From Candidatus Aenigmatarchaeota archaeon (lineage in GTDB: Archaea; Aenigmatarchaeota; Aenigmatarchaeia; GW2011-AR5): 26,012 nt of DNA. Where the stretch lies: contig JACQNX010000004.1 in assembly GCA_016202875.1 (NCBI GenBank), positions 1 to 26,012 of the forward strand, in the 5' to 3' direction. Position numbers and translations under genes: made by a program. Positions 15,031 to 23,173 of the stretch are shown piece by piece. The notes beneath the pieces were generated by a model. It was not told the DNA's origin and made no database searches. It saw only the letters and a list, made by a program, of their open reading frames with translations. Position 1 is the stretch's first letter, and each line of letters begins with the position of its first letter.

Positions 15031-15213
15031 TGATCCCTAAGAAAAACGACCAAAATATCTCTACGCATCCTGGATAGTAAAAGCAAAAAACCAAAAGCTT
15101 AAAAACCCTTCCATCAAAAGGAAATAGACTCTTACTTCTTAGATGTGCTTTTGCGGCAGTAATCAAAAAGAACGTACAGAATTCAAAAAAATAGAAAAAT
15201 ACAAGGTGAGAAA

Positions 15214-17046
15214 ATGACTACGAAAAAGGAAAACACAGTAGACAGCGGAATAAACAGAGAAAGGATTGTCTCTGACACGAGCATTCTGATATCAGGCATC
15301 CTCACGGATCTCATCGCAAAAGGCGAGCTATCTGATGCAGAGATCATAATTCCTGAGTTCGTCGTTGAGGAGCTCCGTGCGCAGGCAAGCAAGGGCAGGG
15401 AAATCGGATTCAAAGGTTTGGCAGAGATGAAAAAGCTCCGCGAGCTTGAGAGCAAGAACATAACAATTGTGAAGCGTGGCCGCAGGCAGACCTATGAGGA
15501 AATCCAGCTTGCAAAGTACGGTCGCATTGATGCGCTCATCATGGATGTCGCGCGCGATGAGAACGCGACAATATACACAGCAGACTACGTCCAGGCGCTT
15601 GTTGCAGAAGCCGAGGGCATCAAGACGCGTTATTTCCAATCCTACGAAAAGAAAGTGAAGATCAAGCTCGAAGAAATGCTCACAGACGACACAATGAGCC
15701 TGCACCTGAAAGAAGGCACAGCGCCTATGGCAAAACGTGGCACTCCTGGCAACATTGCTCTTGTCAAAGTAAGTGATGAAAAGCTTACCGCAGAGCAGCT
15801 GGAAGAAATCATAAGGGAAGTTATGGACGCAGCCCGCTATGAGGAAGATTCTTTTATAGAAGTCGCAGGCCACACAGCCAGCGTGATCCAGCTAGGCGAT
15901 ATGAGAATTGCGATAGCCCGCCCCCCTTTCTCTGACGGCATTGAGGTGACAGTTGTCAGGCCTATTGCAAAGCTCTCCCTTGATGACTACAAGCTTTCTG
16001 ATAAGTTGAAGGACCGCCTTGCAAAAAGTGCTGACGGCATACTCATTGCAGGCCCACCAGGATCAGGAAAAAGTACGTTCGCCTGCAGCATTGCAGAATT
16101 TTTTGAAGCCCGAGGCACTATTGTGAAGACTATGGAATCCCCCCGTGACCTTCAGGTGAAACCAGAGATTACGCAGTACACCAAGCTGAAAGGCAGTTTT
16201 GAAAATACAGCAGACATGCTCTTGCTCGTGCGTCCTGACTATACAATATTTGATGAAGTGCGGAAGACCGAAGACTTTGTCGTCTTCTCTGATATGCGGC
16301 TCGCAGGCATAGGCATGATAGGCGTTGTGCATGCAACTGATCCCGTAGACGCTGTCCAGCGTTTTATAGGACGCATTGAGCTGGGCATAATACCGCACAT
16401 AATAGACACAATAATCTATATCAAAGCCGGGAAAATCGAGAAAGTCTATACGCTCTCCCTTGTTGTCCGCACGCCCACAGGCATGACAGAAGCTGACCTT
16501 GCCCGTCCATTAGTGGAAGTCAGAAATTTCGAAAACAATGCGCTTGAATATGAAATCTACACCTACGGCGAGGAGAATGTGATCATTCCTATTAAAGGCA
16601 GCCAGAAACCGTCAGCCCTGCAGGAGCTGGCAAAAAAGCAGATCCTGCAGGAGATAAGGAAGTTTGATCGCTCAGCAGCTGTCGAGATCCTGAACGAGAA
16701 CAAGATTGCAATAAAAGTAGACAACGACGCTATTGCACGCATCATTGGCAAGCAGGGCAAGACAGTCAAGGAGCTTGAAGAAAAATTAGGCATAGGAATA
16801 GACATCATGCCTAAGGTCTCTACACTGGGCAAAAAGGTGTCTTTTGATATAGAGGAAACAGGTGCTTATTTAACATTTACTTTTGAGGTGAAGCCAGGAA
16901 ATATAGCCAACTTTTACATCGGAGATCACTACCTTTTCTCCGCTACTGTCGGCAAGTCAGGACAAGTCCGCGTGGCAAAAGACAGCGAGATTGGCCGCGA
17001 AGTAATGAAAGCCGTTGTCAAGAACGATTTGCACGTTTTTGTCTGA
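15214..17046 (+). CDS. PINA-type PIN domain-ATPase-KH protein
   Basis: A 610-residue archaeal protein. The N-terminal PIN domain has VSDTSILISG (Asp near residue 21), IIIPEFVVEEL, and a later DALIMDVA and IYTADY. The PilT/VirB11-like ATPase has Walker A GPPGSGKST at residues 280-288, Walker B-like DYTIFDEVR, and GVVHATDPVDAVQRF. The C-terminal KH domain has RIIGKQGKTVKELE (near 510). In Sulfolobus, PINA is a hexameric ATPase acting on Holliday junctions; that role is assumed by homology. AAGGTGAG precedes the ATG closely. The 3' end overlaps the convergent SemiSWEET-like gene by 29 bp. Confidence 0.92.
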   Translation: MTTKKENTVDSGINRERIVSDTSILISGILTDLIAKGELSDAEIIIPEFVVEELRAQASKGREIGFKGLAEMKKLRELESKNITIVKRGRRQTYEEIQLAKYGRIDALIMDVARDENATIYTADYVQALVAEAEGIKTRYFQSYEKKVKIKLEEMLTDDTMSLHLKEGTAPMAKRGTPGNIALVKVSDEKLTAEQLEEIIREVMDAARYEEDSFIEVAGHTASVIQLGDMRIAIARPPFSDGIEVTVVRPIAKLSLDDYKLSDKLKDRLAKSADGILIAGPPGSGKSTFACSIAEFFEARGTIVKTMESPRDLQVKPEITQYTKLKGSFENTADMLLLVRPDYTIFDEVRKTEDFVVFSDMRLAGIGMIGVVHATDPVDAVQRFIGRIELGIIPHIIDTIIYIKAGKIEKVYTLSLVVRTPTGMTEADLARPLVEVRNFENNALEYEIYTYGEENVIIPIKGSQKPSALQELAKKQILQEIRKFDRSAAVEILNENKIAIKVDNDAIARIIGKQGKTVKELEEKLGIGIDIMPKVSTLGKKVSFDIEETGAYLTFTFEVKPGNIANFYIGDHYLFSATVGKSGQVRVAKDSEIGREVMKAVVKNDLHVFV

Positions 17047-17302
17047 GTTTCTTATGCCTCTTTCTAATCACAAGTTCCATTTCTGTAAGCGTGATTATTA
17101 TAAGACCAGTATTAAGCCACGTGAATACATCATCCCTTATGTAAACAGAGTGTATAAAGAGTAAGATAGTCGCAAGAAGATAGACAAGGAGGAATTTCAG
17201 GCTTATTGCTTCAACATTCCTGCTCTTATGAATCTGGTAAACCTCATTAAGCCATGCAATGATCAGAATAATAGCTCCAATAGCGCCGAATACAGAAACC
17301 AT
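17018..17302 (-). CDS. SemiSWEET/PQ-loop-like 3-TM membrane protein
   Basis: A 94-residue protein with three predicted membrane helices (about residues 3-21, 36-54, 62-80) and a basic C-terminal tail. The pattern GAIGAIILIIAWLNEVYQIH, then KSRNVEAISLKFLLVYLL, then a conserved Asn (WLNTGLIIITL), matches SemiSWEET sugar transporters, in which WL replaces the usual PQ. SemiSWEETs work as dimers moving sugars across the membrane; the substrate here is unknown. The start is an ATG at 17302. The 3' end overlaps the PINA gene. Confidence 0.7.
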   Translation of the reverse strand: MVSVFGAIGAIILIIAWLNEVYQIHKSRNVEAISLKFLLVYLLATILLFIHSVYIRDDVFTWLNTGLIIITLTEMELVIRKRHKKLRQKRANRS

Positions 17303-17362
17303 AGTATGTATTTTTGCTGAACAGCTAATATAATTTTTCTGCAGCTTTAGTCAGGATCAATG

Positions 17363-17371
17363 TTTTAAATA
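17363..17371 (+). promoter_or_regulatory. TATA box of tRNA-Arg
   Basis: TTTTAAATA is centred about 28 nt before the first tRNA base at 17396, so transcription should start at or very near the mature 5' end. Confidence 0.55.
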
Positions 17372-17419
17372 ATCAAAACATCTTCTTACTATCGTGCCCC
17401 TGTAGCTCAGTTTGGATAG

Positions 17420-17455
17420 GCGTATGTCGCAGCGAAGCTGCAGGTTACGGTCTCA
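17420..17455 (+). other. tRNA-Arg D-stem intron at 22/23 (36 nt)
   Basis: Exon GGAT (17414-17417) pairs with intron GTCT (17450-17453) with two wobbles. The bulges are AG|G and CA|A, each cut after the second base. The intron helix CGTA/TACG stacks next, then GCAGC-GAA-GCTGC. Splicing restores the D stem GCTC/GAGC. Confidence 0.82.
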
Positions 17456-17470
17456 AGCACTTGCCTCCTA

Positions 17471-17528
17471 CAGGCATGGAGGTGAGCAGAGTGCTGCTTG
17501 CAGCATGATGATGACTGTGCCTGTTGAT
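17471..17528 (+). other. tRNA-Arg anticodon-loop intron, nominal 37/38 (58 nt)
   Basis: Placing the splice at 37/38 gives a sensible CTCCTAA loop, but no 4-bp helix fits the register that works for the other introns. A 6-bp helix ACAGGC/GCCTGT (17470-17475/17519-17524) frames the insert. Alternative pairing CCTCC/GGAGG (17464-17468/17478-17482) competes. Boundaries may differ, or two nested introns may be present. Confidence 0.5.
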
Positions 17529-17612
17529 AGCAAGGGGTCGCGCGTTCGAATCGCGCCAGGGGCGCTTTTATAATTCTCGAAATAAACTATATAGTATATG
17601 AGCTACAACAAC

Positions 17613-17795
17613 ATGGAGTTAATAGTCGGGGCTGGTGTTGTAGCAATATCAGTTCCATGGATATGCGCTTATATAAGTGCAAAAAAATTGGAACGTAACA
17701 TTTTCAGTTTTGTATATGAATATACATTTGGTATCAAACCTTTGGTATCAAACCTTTGGAACATCTTTCTCTTAGAGATATGCAAAATGAATTAA
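17613..17795 (+). pseudogene. Small membrane-anchored protein gene with a 14-bp duplication
   Basis: The reading frame starts at an ATG at 17598 or, more likely, at 17613 (MELIVGAGVVAISVPW), giving one N-terminal hydrophobic helix. After YEYTFGIKPL the sequence meets an exact 14-bp tandem duplication (17727-17754), which shifts the frame to an early stop at 17795. Deleting one copy restores a frame that continues EHLSLRDMQNELSNYKNALTRS to a TAA at 17825-17827, a more protein-like tail. A TATA-like CTATATAG just upstream would need a very short leader. The function is unknown. Confidence 0.5.
17727..17754 (+). repeat. 14-bp perfect tandem duplication
   Basis: Two adjacent copies of TTTGGTATCAAACC, with a third partial copy (TTTGG) following. 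The 14-bp unit is not a multiple of three, so it changes the reading frame of the small gene it interrupts. Confidence 0.9.
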
Positions 17796-17924
17796 GTAAT
17801 TATAAAAATGCACTTACTCGTAGTTAATGCTTCTTTACTTGCGCATTCCGCTTCAATTACAGGCTGCTTTTTAACTTTATATTTTACTCAGGGCGATAGT
17901 AATTAATTAAGAAAAGGTGAATGC

Positions 17925-19253
17925 ATGAAAGCTATTGCATCAGTGGTTTTATCTCTGTTTATCGTTTTAGTGGTCCTCGCGACACCTGTCTTTGCAGCCG
18001 GAAATCTTACAGTAACTGGAGCATCGCTGGCGCCCACTTTCATAAACACGAATGTCACTACCAGCATGCTAAACCTCTCTTTGAATTCTACAGTAAACAC
18101 GACTAATATTACGACAATAAATGTCACGTTCATCGGCATAAACGCAACAAACATATCTGCTGTAGAAGTCCGCAATGCTTCAGGCGATGCCCAGGCGATC
18201 TCGTACACGACGAACAGCACCACAAACAAGACAACAGTTTCCCTGTCAACAGCCATAGGAGTCAACACATCTGCCAACAACACCATTTTGATCGCAATCA
18301 GCCTCTTCCAGAACGCCACGCTGCGCTCAGCAGTGGCAGTAAATATCTCTGCGTCAACAGAGATAGGAGTTGACTCAGGCAGCAATGTGACTATTACAAA
18401 CTCTTCTGTCCAGACAGGCAACTCACAGGTTCAGGACATTCACGCAAACGTCACTGTCACGCCTTTGTATGTTGATACAGGCATGATAAACCAGTCTTTT
18501 ATTTACACCTTGGTGCCTGCAGGAAGGGATCCATTCTATAATATTTCCATAACAATACCCACAAATTATACAATTGTAAATGTGACAGAAGTCCGGCAAG
18601 GTTCAAGTGTTCTCTACAATGACACAACATCTATAGTTACTGTTGCTTTTAACAGGACAACAGGCGTCATAAATCTTACAAACACAGCATCAGGCGGCTT
18701 CAGCACAACAGGCTCTGTCACAGTAAACATCTCTGCGAATACATCCACAGCCACTGTCACAGCGCTGCAGTTTAATTCCACAATTACAGGCAGCAACATT
18801 TCCCAGGCCCTTCCAAACATCACAGGCAGTAATATAACAGTGGCAACCCAGCAGCTTGTAAATATCACCAATGTCAAGGTATCCAAAGGAACAGCTCTCG
18901 TAAACAACACAGATTTCTGGGAATTCAATCTCACCATGAACTTCACTGCAAATGTCTCGGGAATAGTGCAGTTCAAGCTCACAAACTGGAATAATTCTGC
19001 AAACCAGACAATAGCATTGCAGAACGGCACATCCGGCAATATCACTTACTATGCATCGCTGCGCGACGCTGCAAACAGCTCAAGAATAATGAATGTTACC
19101 AATGACTATAACCTTACACAGGGCGTTTCTTTGCAGAGCTGCTGCCTGACAACTAATGTTTACACACTGGTATTGAAGATGATCATCCCTGCCGGAACGC
19201 CTTCTTCTGCATCATGGTATGCAGCCTATGGTATAATCTTCCGCTCTTCATAA
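17925..19253 (+). CDS. Secreted sequon-rich surface protein (S-layer-like)
   Basis: A 442-residue protein with a clear signal peptide (MKAIASVVLSLFIVLVVLA, cleavage likely after VFAAG). The rest is Thr/Ser/Asn-rich and carries roughly forty N-x-S/T sequons, so it is expected to be heavily N-glycosylated. Beta-rich Ig-like repeats are suggested by NITTINVTFIGIN and FTANVSGIVQFKL. Cysteines occur only as a pair (SCC) near the C terminus, and there is no C-terminal anchor. It could be an S-layer or cell-surface glycoprotein. An AAAAGGTGAATG Shine-Dalgarno precedes the ATG, and a TATA-like TTTATATTTT lies near 17876. The next surface gene follows after 34 bp. Confidence 0.7.
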   Translation: MKAIASVVLSLFIVLVVLATPVFAAGNLTVTGASLAPTFINTNVTTSMLNLSLNSTVNTTNITTINVTFIGINATNISAVEVRNASGDAQAISYTTNSTTNKTTVSLSTAIGVNTSANNTILIAISLFQNATLRSAVAVNISASTEIGVDSGSNVTITNSSVQTGNSQVQDIHANVTVTPLYVDTGMINQSFIYTLVPAGRDPFYNISITIPTNYTIVNVTEVRQGSSVLYNDTTSIVTVAFNRTTGVINLTNTASGGFSTTGSVTVNISANTSTATVTALQFNSTITGSNISQALPNITGSNITVATQQLVNITNVKVSKGTALVNNTDFWEFNLTMNFTANVSGIVQFKLTNWNNSANQTIALQNGTSGNITYYASLRDAANSSRIMNVTNDYNLTQGVSLQSCCLTTNVYTLVLKMIIPAGTPSSASWYAAYGIIFRSS

Positions 19254-19287
19254 TTTGATACTGTCAACTTAAAGGCGAATGGTATAA

Positions 19288-20595
19288 ATGAAAAAATTTG
19301 CTGCTTTATTGATGCTGACGCTCTCTGTTTTTTTAGTATCCTTAGTGAGCGGAGAGCAGACAGGCACCATAAATGTCACAACTGCTAACAGCACTTTTCT
19401 AACAGGCCTGACTGGCAACACAATCGCATACTGCAATGCAACTGCTGACTGCTTGGACTCAACAAATTATCGCTGTTTAATAGACTATGATTCCCAAAGC
19501 ATAAACGATTCTTTCACAGGCTGGTGCGCGCCTGCCAGCCAGACAAGCTGCGCGCATAACAATGCCGCCTCCGCAAGCTACGAAAATACCACTACAGCTA
19601 CCAACTACTGCATAAACAGCACAGCTTACAGGACCTGTACTTCAGGAAACTGGTCCTCTAACGTCACAATATGCCCTTCTGGGCAGACATGCCAGAGTGG
19701 AGCCTGCAATGCTACGTCTTCCTCCTCCTCTTCTTCAGGGACCAGTTCTTCAGCAACAACTGCCGCATCTTTCATACGCATAGCTTCGTTCCCCAGTAGC
19801 TTCAACGCAACACAGGGAGACAACATAACTAAGACCGTGTCAGTTACAAATGGCAATACCACGCAGCAAAATATAACTATTGCACTCTCTGGAATTAATG
19901 TGGCTTGGTATGTAATAGCACCTGATAAAATATCTGTCATGAGCGCACGGGCAAACGGCTCGTTCACCATCAATTTTTCAATACCCAGAGACGCAGAGGT
20001 GAGGGGGTACACGATTACAATAACCGCATCCACGAGCAATGCATCTGTAACAGCTGTTGTAGATTTCACATTGACCATACTGCCCAGCACCCAGACCATT
20101 GAGGAGCAGTTAAAGCCAGCCCTGAGCACGTACGAAGAGCAGCTCTCCTCCCTCGAGAGCAGACTGGCTCAGGAGAAATCCGGTTTTGGCGAGGTCAAGC
20201 AGAAGAAAATTGAAAACTTGCTCGCACTTGCAACATCAAAATTAAACAGCGCCAAGTCACTTCTTGATGCTGGAAACTATTTTGAAGCAACTGCCGAGTC
20301 CAGGGAAGTTGCTGCCCTTATTGCTGACATACAAGCTGCGTTTGAGGAGAAAGAACCTGTCCCAGAACCCCAGCCATTGGACATCACATTTATCATAATT
20401 CTTGTTGCAGTATTGGCAGGCGCTATTGTGATTATCCTTTTTGTGCTTCGTCCTGTAAAGGAGCGCGGATATTCAAAAACAAGCGGCTGGGTCTATCAGC
20501 AGCCAAAAGAAAGATTCACAGATAAATTGAAAAAGAAATTCAAAAAAAAGAAAAAAGAGGGGACATTTTTTGACGAGTATAGAAAATCCCAGTAA
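19288..20595 (+). CDS. Membrane-anchored surface protein with Cys-rich, Ig-like and coiled-coil parts
   Basis: A 435-residue type I membrane protein. Order: signal peptide (MKKFAALLMLTLSVFLVSLV); a Cys-rich region to about residue 137 (YCNATADCLDSTNYRC ... CPSGQTCQSGAC); a Ser-rich linker; an Ig-like/NEW3-like domain (about 160-270) with many sequons; a coiled coil (about 275-350); one transmembrane helix (ITFIIILVAVLAGAIVIILF); and a very basic cytoplasmic tail ending in a Lys-rich run. Regularly spaced Cys and sequons suggest an extracellular adhesion or envelope role. It is probably cotranscribed with its neighbours. Confidence 0.7.
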   Translation: MKKFAALLMLTLSVFLVSLVSGEQTGTINVTTANSTFLTGLTGNTIAYCNATADCLDSTNYRCLIDYDSQSINDSFTGWCAPASQTSCAHNNAASASYENTTTATNYCINSTAYRTCTSGNWSSNVTICPSGQTCQSGACNATSSSSSSSGTSSSATTAASFIRIASFPSSFNATQGDNITKTVSVTNGNTTQQNITIALSGINVAWYVIAPDKISVMSARANGSFTINFSIPRDAEVRGYTITITASTSNASVTAVVDFTLTILPSTQTIEEQLKPALSTYEEQLSSLESRLAQEKSGFGEVKQKKIENLLALATSKLNSAKSLLDAGNYFEATAESREVAALIADIQAAFEEKEPVPEPQPLDITFIIILVAVLAGAIVIILFVLRPVKERGYSKTSGWVYQQPKERFTDKLKKKFKKKKKEGTFFDEYRKSQ

Positions 20596-21382
20596 GCTGG
20601 AAAAAATAACTGCCGTCGGTGCTATACTGTCTTTCGCAATAGCAGCAGTATTTGTAAAATTTGGCGATCTCTCCGTCTCTTCGCTGGTCAATCTCCAGAA
20701 CACGTTGCTGGAAAAAGCACTGATAGAATCCGGCAGCTCCACTACGCTTGGCTCTCTGTACATAGTGGGGAGCTACTTCCTGAATACAATCATTGCTCTT
20801 GTATTCTTGACACTTGCTTTTGCATTTCTAGCATCCTATGGATTTTATGAGAACAGGAAAAGGGTTGGTCTGGTTTTGTCCATTATTGGCGGTCTCATAT
20901 TCATAGTTTTTCTTGGCTTTACTCTTGCATCTTTTATCGTGGGCGTAGGCATTATGTTATCAGGCTATTCAATAATACCGCTGGCCCACAACTATGGCGA
21001 GGAGCTTAAAAAATGGATACACTTCAGGGCAGGCTCCAATTCAATAAGCAGGGCCCACTTTATCTTCAATCTCTTCATAGCGCTGGCAATTTTTGCTGCG
21101 GTGCTGTCAAATCTTGCATTCTATGAGGCAGACTTCAAGTCCGATATCAGGGAAAGCATCTCATCAATAGTTAAACCCAGCCTGCCAGTGCAGATCGATC
21201 AGAAGGCGGTCAACAGTGTCATAGACCAGCAAATAAATTCTTCACCGCTCTTCTCAGCCTACATCCGCTGGCTTCCTGTGGCAAGCGCTTTTAGCGTCTG
21301 GGTCATTCTCGAGTTTCTGAGATTATTCCTGCCTTTCATAGCAGGCGCTTTCACGTCAGCGATAATTAAGATGCAGAAATAA
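20570..21382 (+). CDS. Multi-pass membrane protein of unknown function
   Basis: A 270-residue integral membrane protein with about six hydrophobic helices (for example ITAVGAILSFAIAAVFVKF, LNTIIALVFLTLAFAFLAS, VGLVLSIIGGLIFIVFLGF). A long loop with NQ-rich sequence lies between helices five and six (VNSVIDQQINSSPL). It starts at a TTG (20570) after a good GAGGGG Shine-Dalgarno and overlaps the end of the preceding surface-protein gene by 26 bp, so translation is probably coupled. The pairing hints that it works with the surface protein, perhaps in its export or anchoring; that is inference. No family is recognised. Confidence 0.7.
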   Translation: MTSIENPSKLEKITAVGAILSFAIAAVFVKFGDLSVSSLVNLQNTLLEKALIESGSSTTLGSLYIVGSYFLNTIIALVFLTLAFAFLASYGFYENRKRVGLVLSIIGGLIFIVFLGFTLASFIVGVGIMLSGYSIIPLAHNYGEELKKWIHFRAGSNSISRAHFIFNLFIALAIFAAVLSNLAFYEADFKSDIRESISSIVKPSLPVQIDQKAVNSVIDQQINSSPLFSAYIRWLPVASAFSVWVILEFLRLFLPFIAGAFTSAIIKMQK

Positions 21383-21461
21383 TAAATAACGTAAACTACA
21401 ACATGCGGAATATGAAGAAGCAACGCTCATTGATCTAGACACAAACGAATATCCCACCCGA

Positions 21462-21773
21462 CTACACTTTTCTCTTGTTCATTGCTGCCTCGCAAATTTC
21501 ATACATCTCTTTTTTTAGCTGCGGTTCATAAATCTCTTTTGTCACTATTCTTCCGCACACATCCTTTACTCTGGAAAGCAGTTCTTCATCAGAAGAAAAA
21601 TGATTCCGTGCACCTCTCAGGTCTCTCAAGTACTGGGAAACAGCAGGCTGGCTTATGCCCAGCACATCCGCCACTTCTTTCTGGTTCATGCCGCATGCGT
21701 TCAGCTCTTTTGCCAATACAGCCCTCAGCACAGGAAGAAAATCCTGCGATATGACTTCACAATCCAGCCTGAT
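21462..21773 (-). CDS. COG2522-like helix-turn-helix regulator with no normal start codon
   Basis: The frame encodes RLDCEVISQDFLPVLRAVLAKEL, then an HTH GMNQKEVADVLGISQPAVSQYL and a helical tail. The N-terminal L-x-C-E ... LP-x-LR-x-x-L-A-K-E-L pattern plus the HTH is typical of archaeal COG2522-like regulators. The family's start falls at an ATC at 21771-21773, which follows AAGGTGA by 4-5 nt; no ATG, GTG or TTG is in frame until a GTG at 21731, which would delete the conserved N terminus. It lies directly behind the coiled-coil gene, whose TAA (21792) is in the same frame. About 80 nt downstream to the end of the membrane-protein gene is empty. Confidence 0.65.
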   Translation of the reverse strand: MRLDCEVISQDFLPVLRAVLAKELNACGMNQKEVADVLGISQPAVSQYLRDLRGARNHFSSDEELLSRVKDVCGRIVTKEIYEPQLKKEMYEICEAAMNKRKV

Positions 21774-21791
21774 AGTCTCACCTTCTTTTTG

Positions 21792-22322
21792 TTAACGGTT
21801 TCTCTGTTTTATTGCGCACAAATATTTTTTATTCTTTTTTTCTGTAACTGTGATCCTGTTCCTCATCGTGTTTGCCCAGTGCTCTATCTGCACTTCATGA
21901 ACTTTCATTTTTGTCGCAGCATCCTGCATTCTTATTTCACCTTCCTTTTCAACAAGATCAAGTAAGTTCTGCATGCTCGGTTTCCCTGTAAACCCTTCTT
22001 TTGCAATTTCCTGAACAAATTCAAAATTTTCTGTCACAATGTTCTTAACAGGTTCCACAATATTCAATTTTATATCTTTCTTGATGCCGATATCCTTTAT
22101 CTGGCTGGCAATCTGCTTCTGTTTTGCCGCAATCACGTCTTTTTCTTTTTTCAATGTCGTATTTTCTTCCTGTAGTTTTGTGATGACACTTGTTATTGTC
22201 CCCAAAGCATCATGTATGCTTGTCAGTGTCCTGTTCATCTGCTTCTCTATTTCATCCACCCTCTTCTCAAGCTTTTTAATCCTGTCTTCTGTTGTCTGAA
22301 AAAGCATAGAAACCAAGACCAT
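21792..22322 (-). CDS. Coiled-coil protein with C-terminal winged-helix-like region
   Basis: A 176-residue hypothetical protein. Residues about 10-85 are a coiled coil (RIKKLEKRVDEIEKQMNR, KLQEENTTLKKEKDVIAA). Residues about 110-165 look like a small winged helix (LLDLVEKEGEIRMQDAATKM, then VQIEHWANTMR). The tail is basic. It may bind DNA or act as a regulator partner of the following HTH gene, which lies 18 bp downstream in the same orientation. The ATG at 22322 is close to a TATA-like TTTTAATA near 22342, so it is leaderless from that or the ATG at 22307. I do not recognise the family. Confidence 0.62.
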   Translation of the reverse strand: MVLVSMLFQTTEDRIKKLEKRVDEIEKQMNRTLTSIHDALGTITSVITKLQEENTTLKKEKDVIAAKQKQIASQIKDIGIKKDIKLNIVEPVKNIVTENFEFVQEIAKEGFTGKPSMQNLLDLVEKEGEIRMQDAATKMKVHEVQIEHWANTMRNRITVTEKKNKKYLCAIKQRNR

Positions 22323-22528
22323 ATAATATCTAATAGATATTAAAATTGCATTAGCTTTAAATGGACTGCCAGCTATTAAGATTGTTGATCGGAGAGTATC
22401 TCAGGTCTATGACTCTGTCCTAGGCTGGTGTCTTCATGATGCCTTTATGAGCTTTGATCCGGCCAGCGCCAAAGCAGAGAAAAATTTCCTGCGTCTTTCT
22501 ATAAATACTTGAGAAACAAACACAGCAC

Positions 22529-23083
22529 ATGGAAGATTTTTTTGACATCGGCGAGATTCTGTACCAGAAATTTCTGTTAGATATTTACAGGCACTGCGAC
22601 AAGCTCGAGCTCATAAATATTTCTGCAGAAGAGAAGGAAAAAATGGCCGTTGAGATGGTTGATTTTGTGGGCAATGTCATCAAGTCTCTGGAAAGCAAAA
22701 AACCACTGATAAAAATTGACCAGCACGACAAAAGGACGATGAAAAAGATATCAAAAATTGTTTTTCAGGGAGTGCAGAACGATGAATTTGCAAAAAGCGT
22801 TGTCAGCTACTACATCTCAAAGAAAAAAATCCACAGAAAAGAGCTGGACTCTTACCTGACTATAGCTGCCATAGCAGTGCTGAGCAAGGGCAGGAAGGCT
22901 GATATGAAATCTTTGCACGCAAAAATTACAAATGCCAAGCCCTACCTCTTCCGCGTAGCATCCCTTCTCTCGCCTGCTGTGCTATTGCACGAAAAGCTTT
23001 TGACAAGGGCCCCTAAAGCTGAACAGGAAGAGGCATTTGCATACCCGAATTTTGACACGTCTTTTATGAAGTACATTGACTGA
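22529..23083 (+). CDS. Hypothetical protein, 184 residues
   Basis: I do not recognise this protein. It is soluble, mostly helical and basic in the middle (KPLIKIDQHDKRTMKKISK), with SYYISKKKIHRKELDSYLT. The C-terminal third contains LFRVASLLSPAVLLHEK. It looks like a helical archaeal-specific protein; there is no catalytic motif, signal or membrane segment. A TATA-like TATAAATACT about 25 nt before the ATG predicts a leaderless mRNA. The preceding 206 nt (22323-22528) contain no gene; a 60-codon open frame without a start codon is there. Confidence 0.55.
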   Translation: MEDFFDIGEILYQKFLLDIYRHCDKLELINISAEEKEKMAVEMVDFVGNVIKSLESKKPLIKIDQHDKRTMKKISKIVFQGVQNDEFAKSVVSYYISKKKIHRKELDSYLTIAAIAVLSKGRKADMKSLHAKITNAKPYLFRVASLLSPAVLLHEKLLTRAPKAEQEEAFAYPNFDTSFMKYID

Positions 23084-23173
23084 ACTGCACGTCTTTTAGT
23101 TGCACGACTATAAATCACTTTCACTCTAAAAGTCACACAAAGCCGGCGTGGCAGAACTAGGTCAATGCGCCAG

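Larger units (their letters stand above)
17396..17564 (+). tRNA. tRNA-Arg(CCT) with two introns
   Basis: The acceptor is GCCCCTG/CAGGGGC with G73, and the T arm GCGCG-TTCGAAT-CGCGC. The D loop AGTTTGGATA is followed by only G22; the rest of the D stem (AGC) resumes at 17456 after a 36-nt insert. The anticodon stem CTTGC (17460-17464) pairs with GCAAG (17530-17534), with a second insert inside the loop. Removing 17420-17455 and 17471-17528 leaves loop CTCCTAA, anticodon CCT, and a 75-nt tRNA. The second boundary is less certain than the first, so the anticodon is the most likely reading rather than proven. Confidence 0.82.

Noticed and set aside
14889..15086. 65-codon minus-strand frame
   Set aside because: No Shine-Dalgarno or protein-like composition; it lies antisense to the structured stretch and reads as low-quality hydrophobic sequence.
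17471..17528. C/D-box guide RNA inside the tRNA-Arg intron
   Set aside because: A box C-like ATGATGA is present, but no box D (CTGA) follows in correct order.
17396..17564. tRNA-Ile(GAT) or tRNA-Trp(CCA) readings of the tRNA-Arg gene
   Set aside because: GAT would need loss of position 26 and a mismatch in the stem; CCA would put T at position 37; both are less consistent than CCT with A37 and A38.
22327..22512. 60-codon plus-strand open frame before the 184-residue protein
   Set aside because: Composition is mildly protein-like but there is no start codon until the last 20 codons and no ribosome site; not enough for a gene or remnant call.
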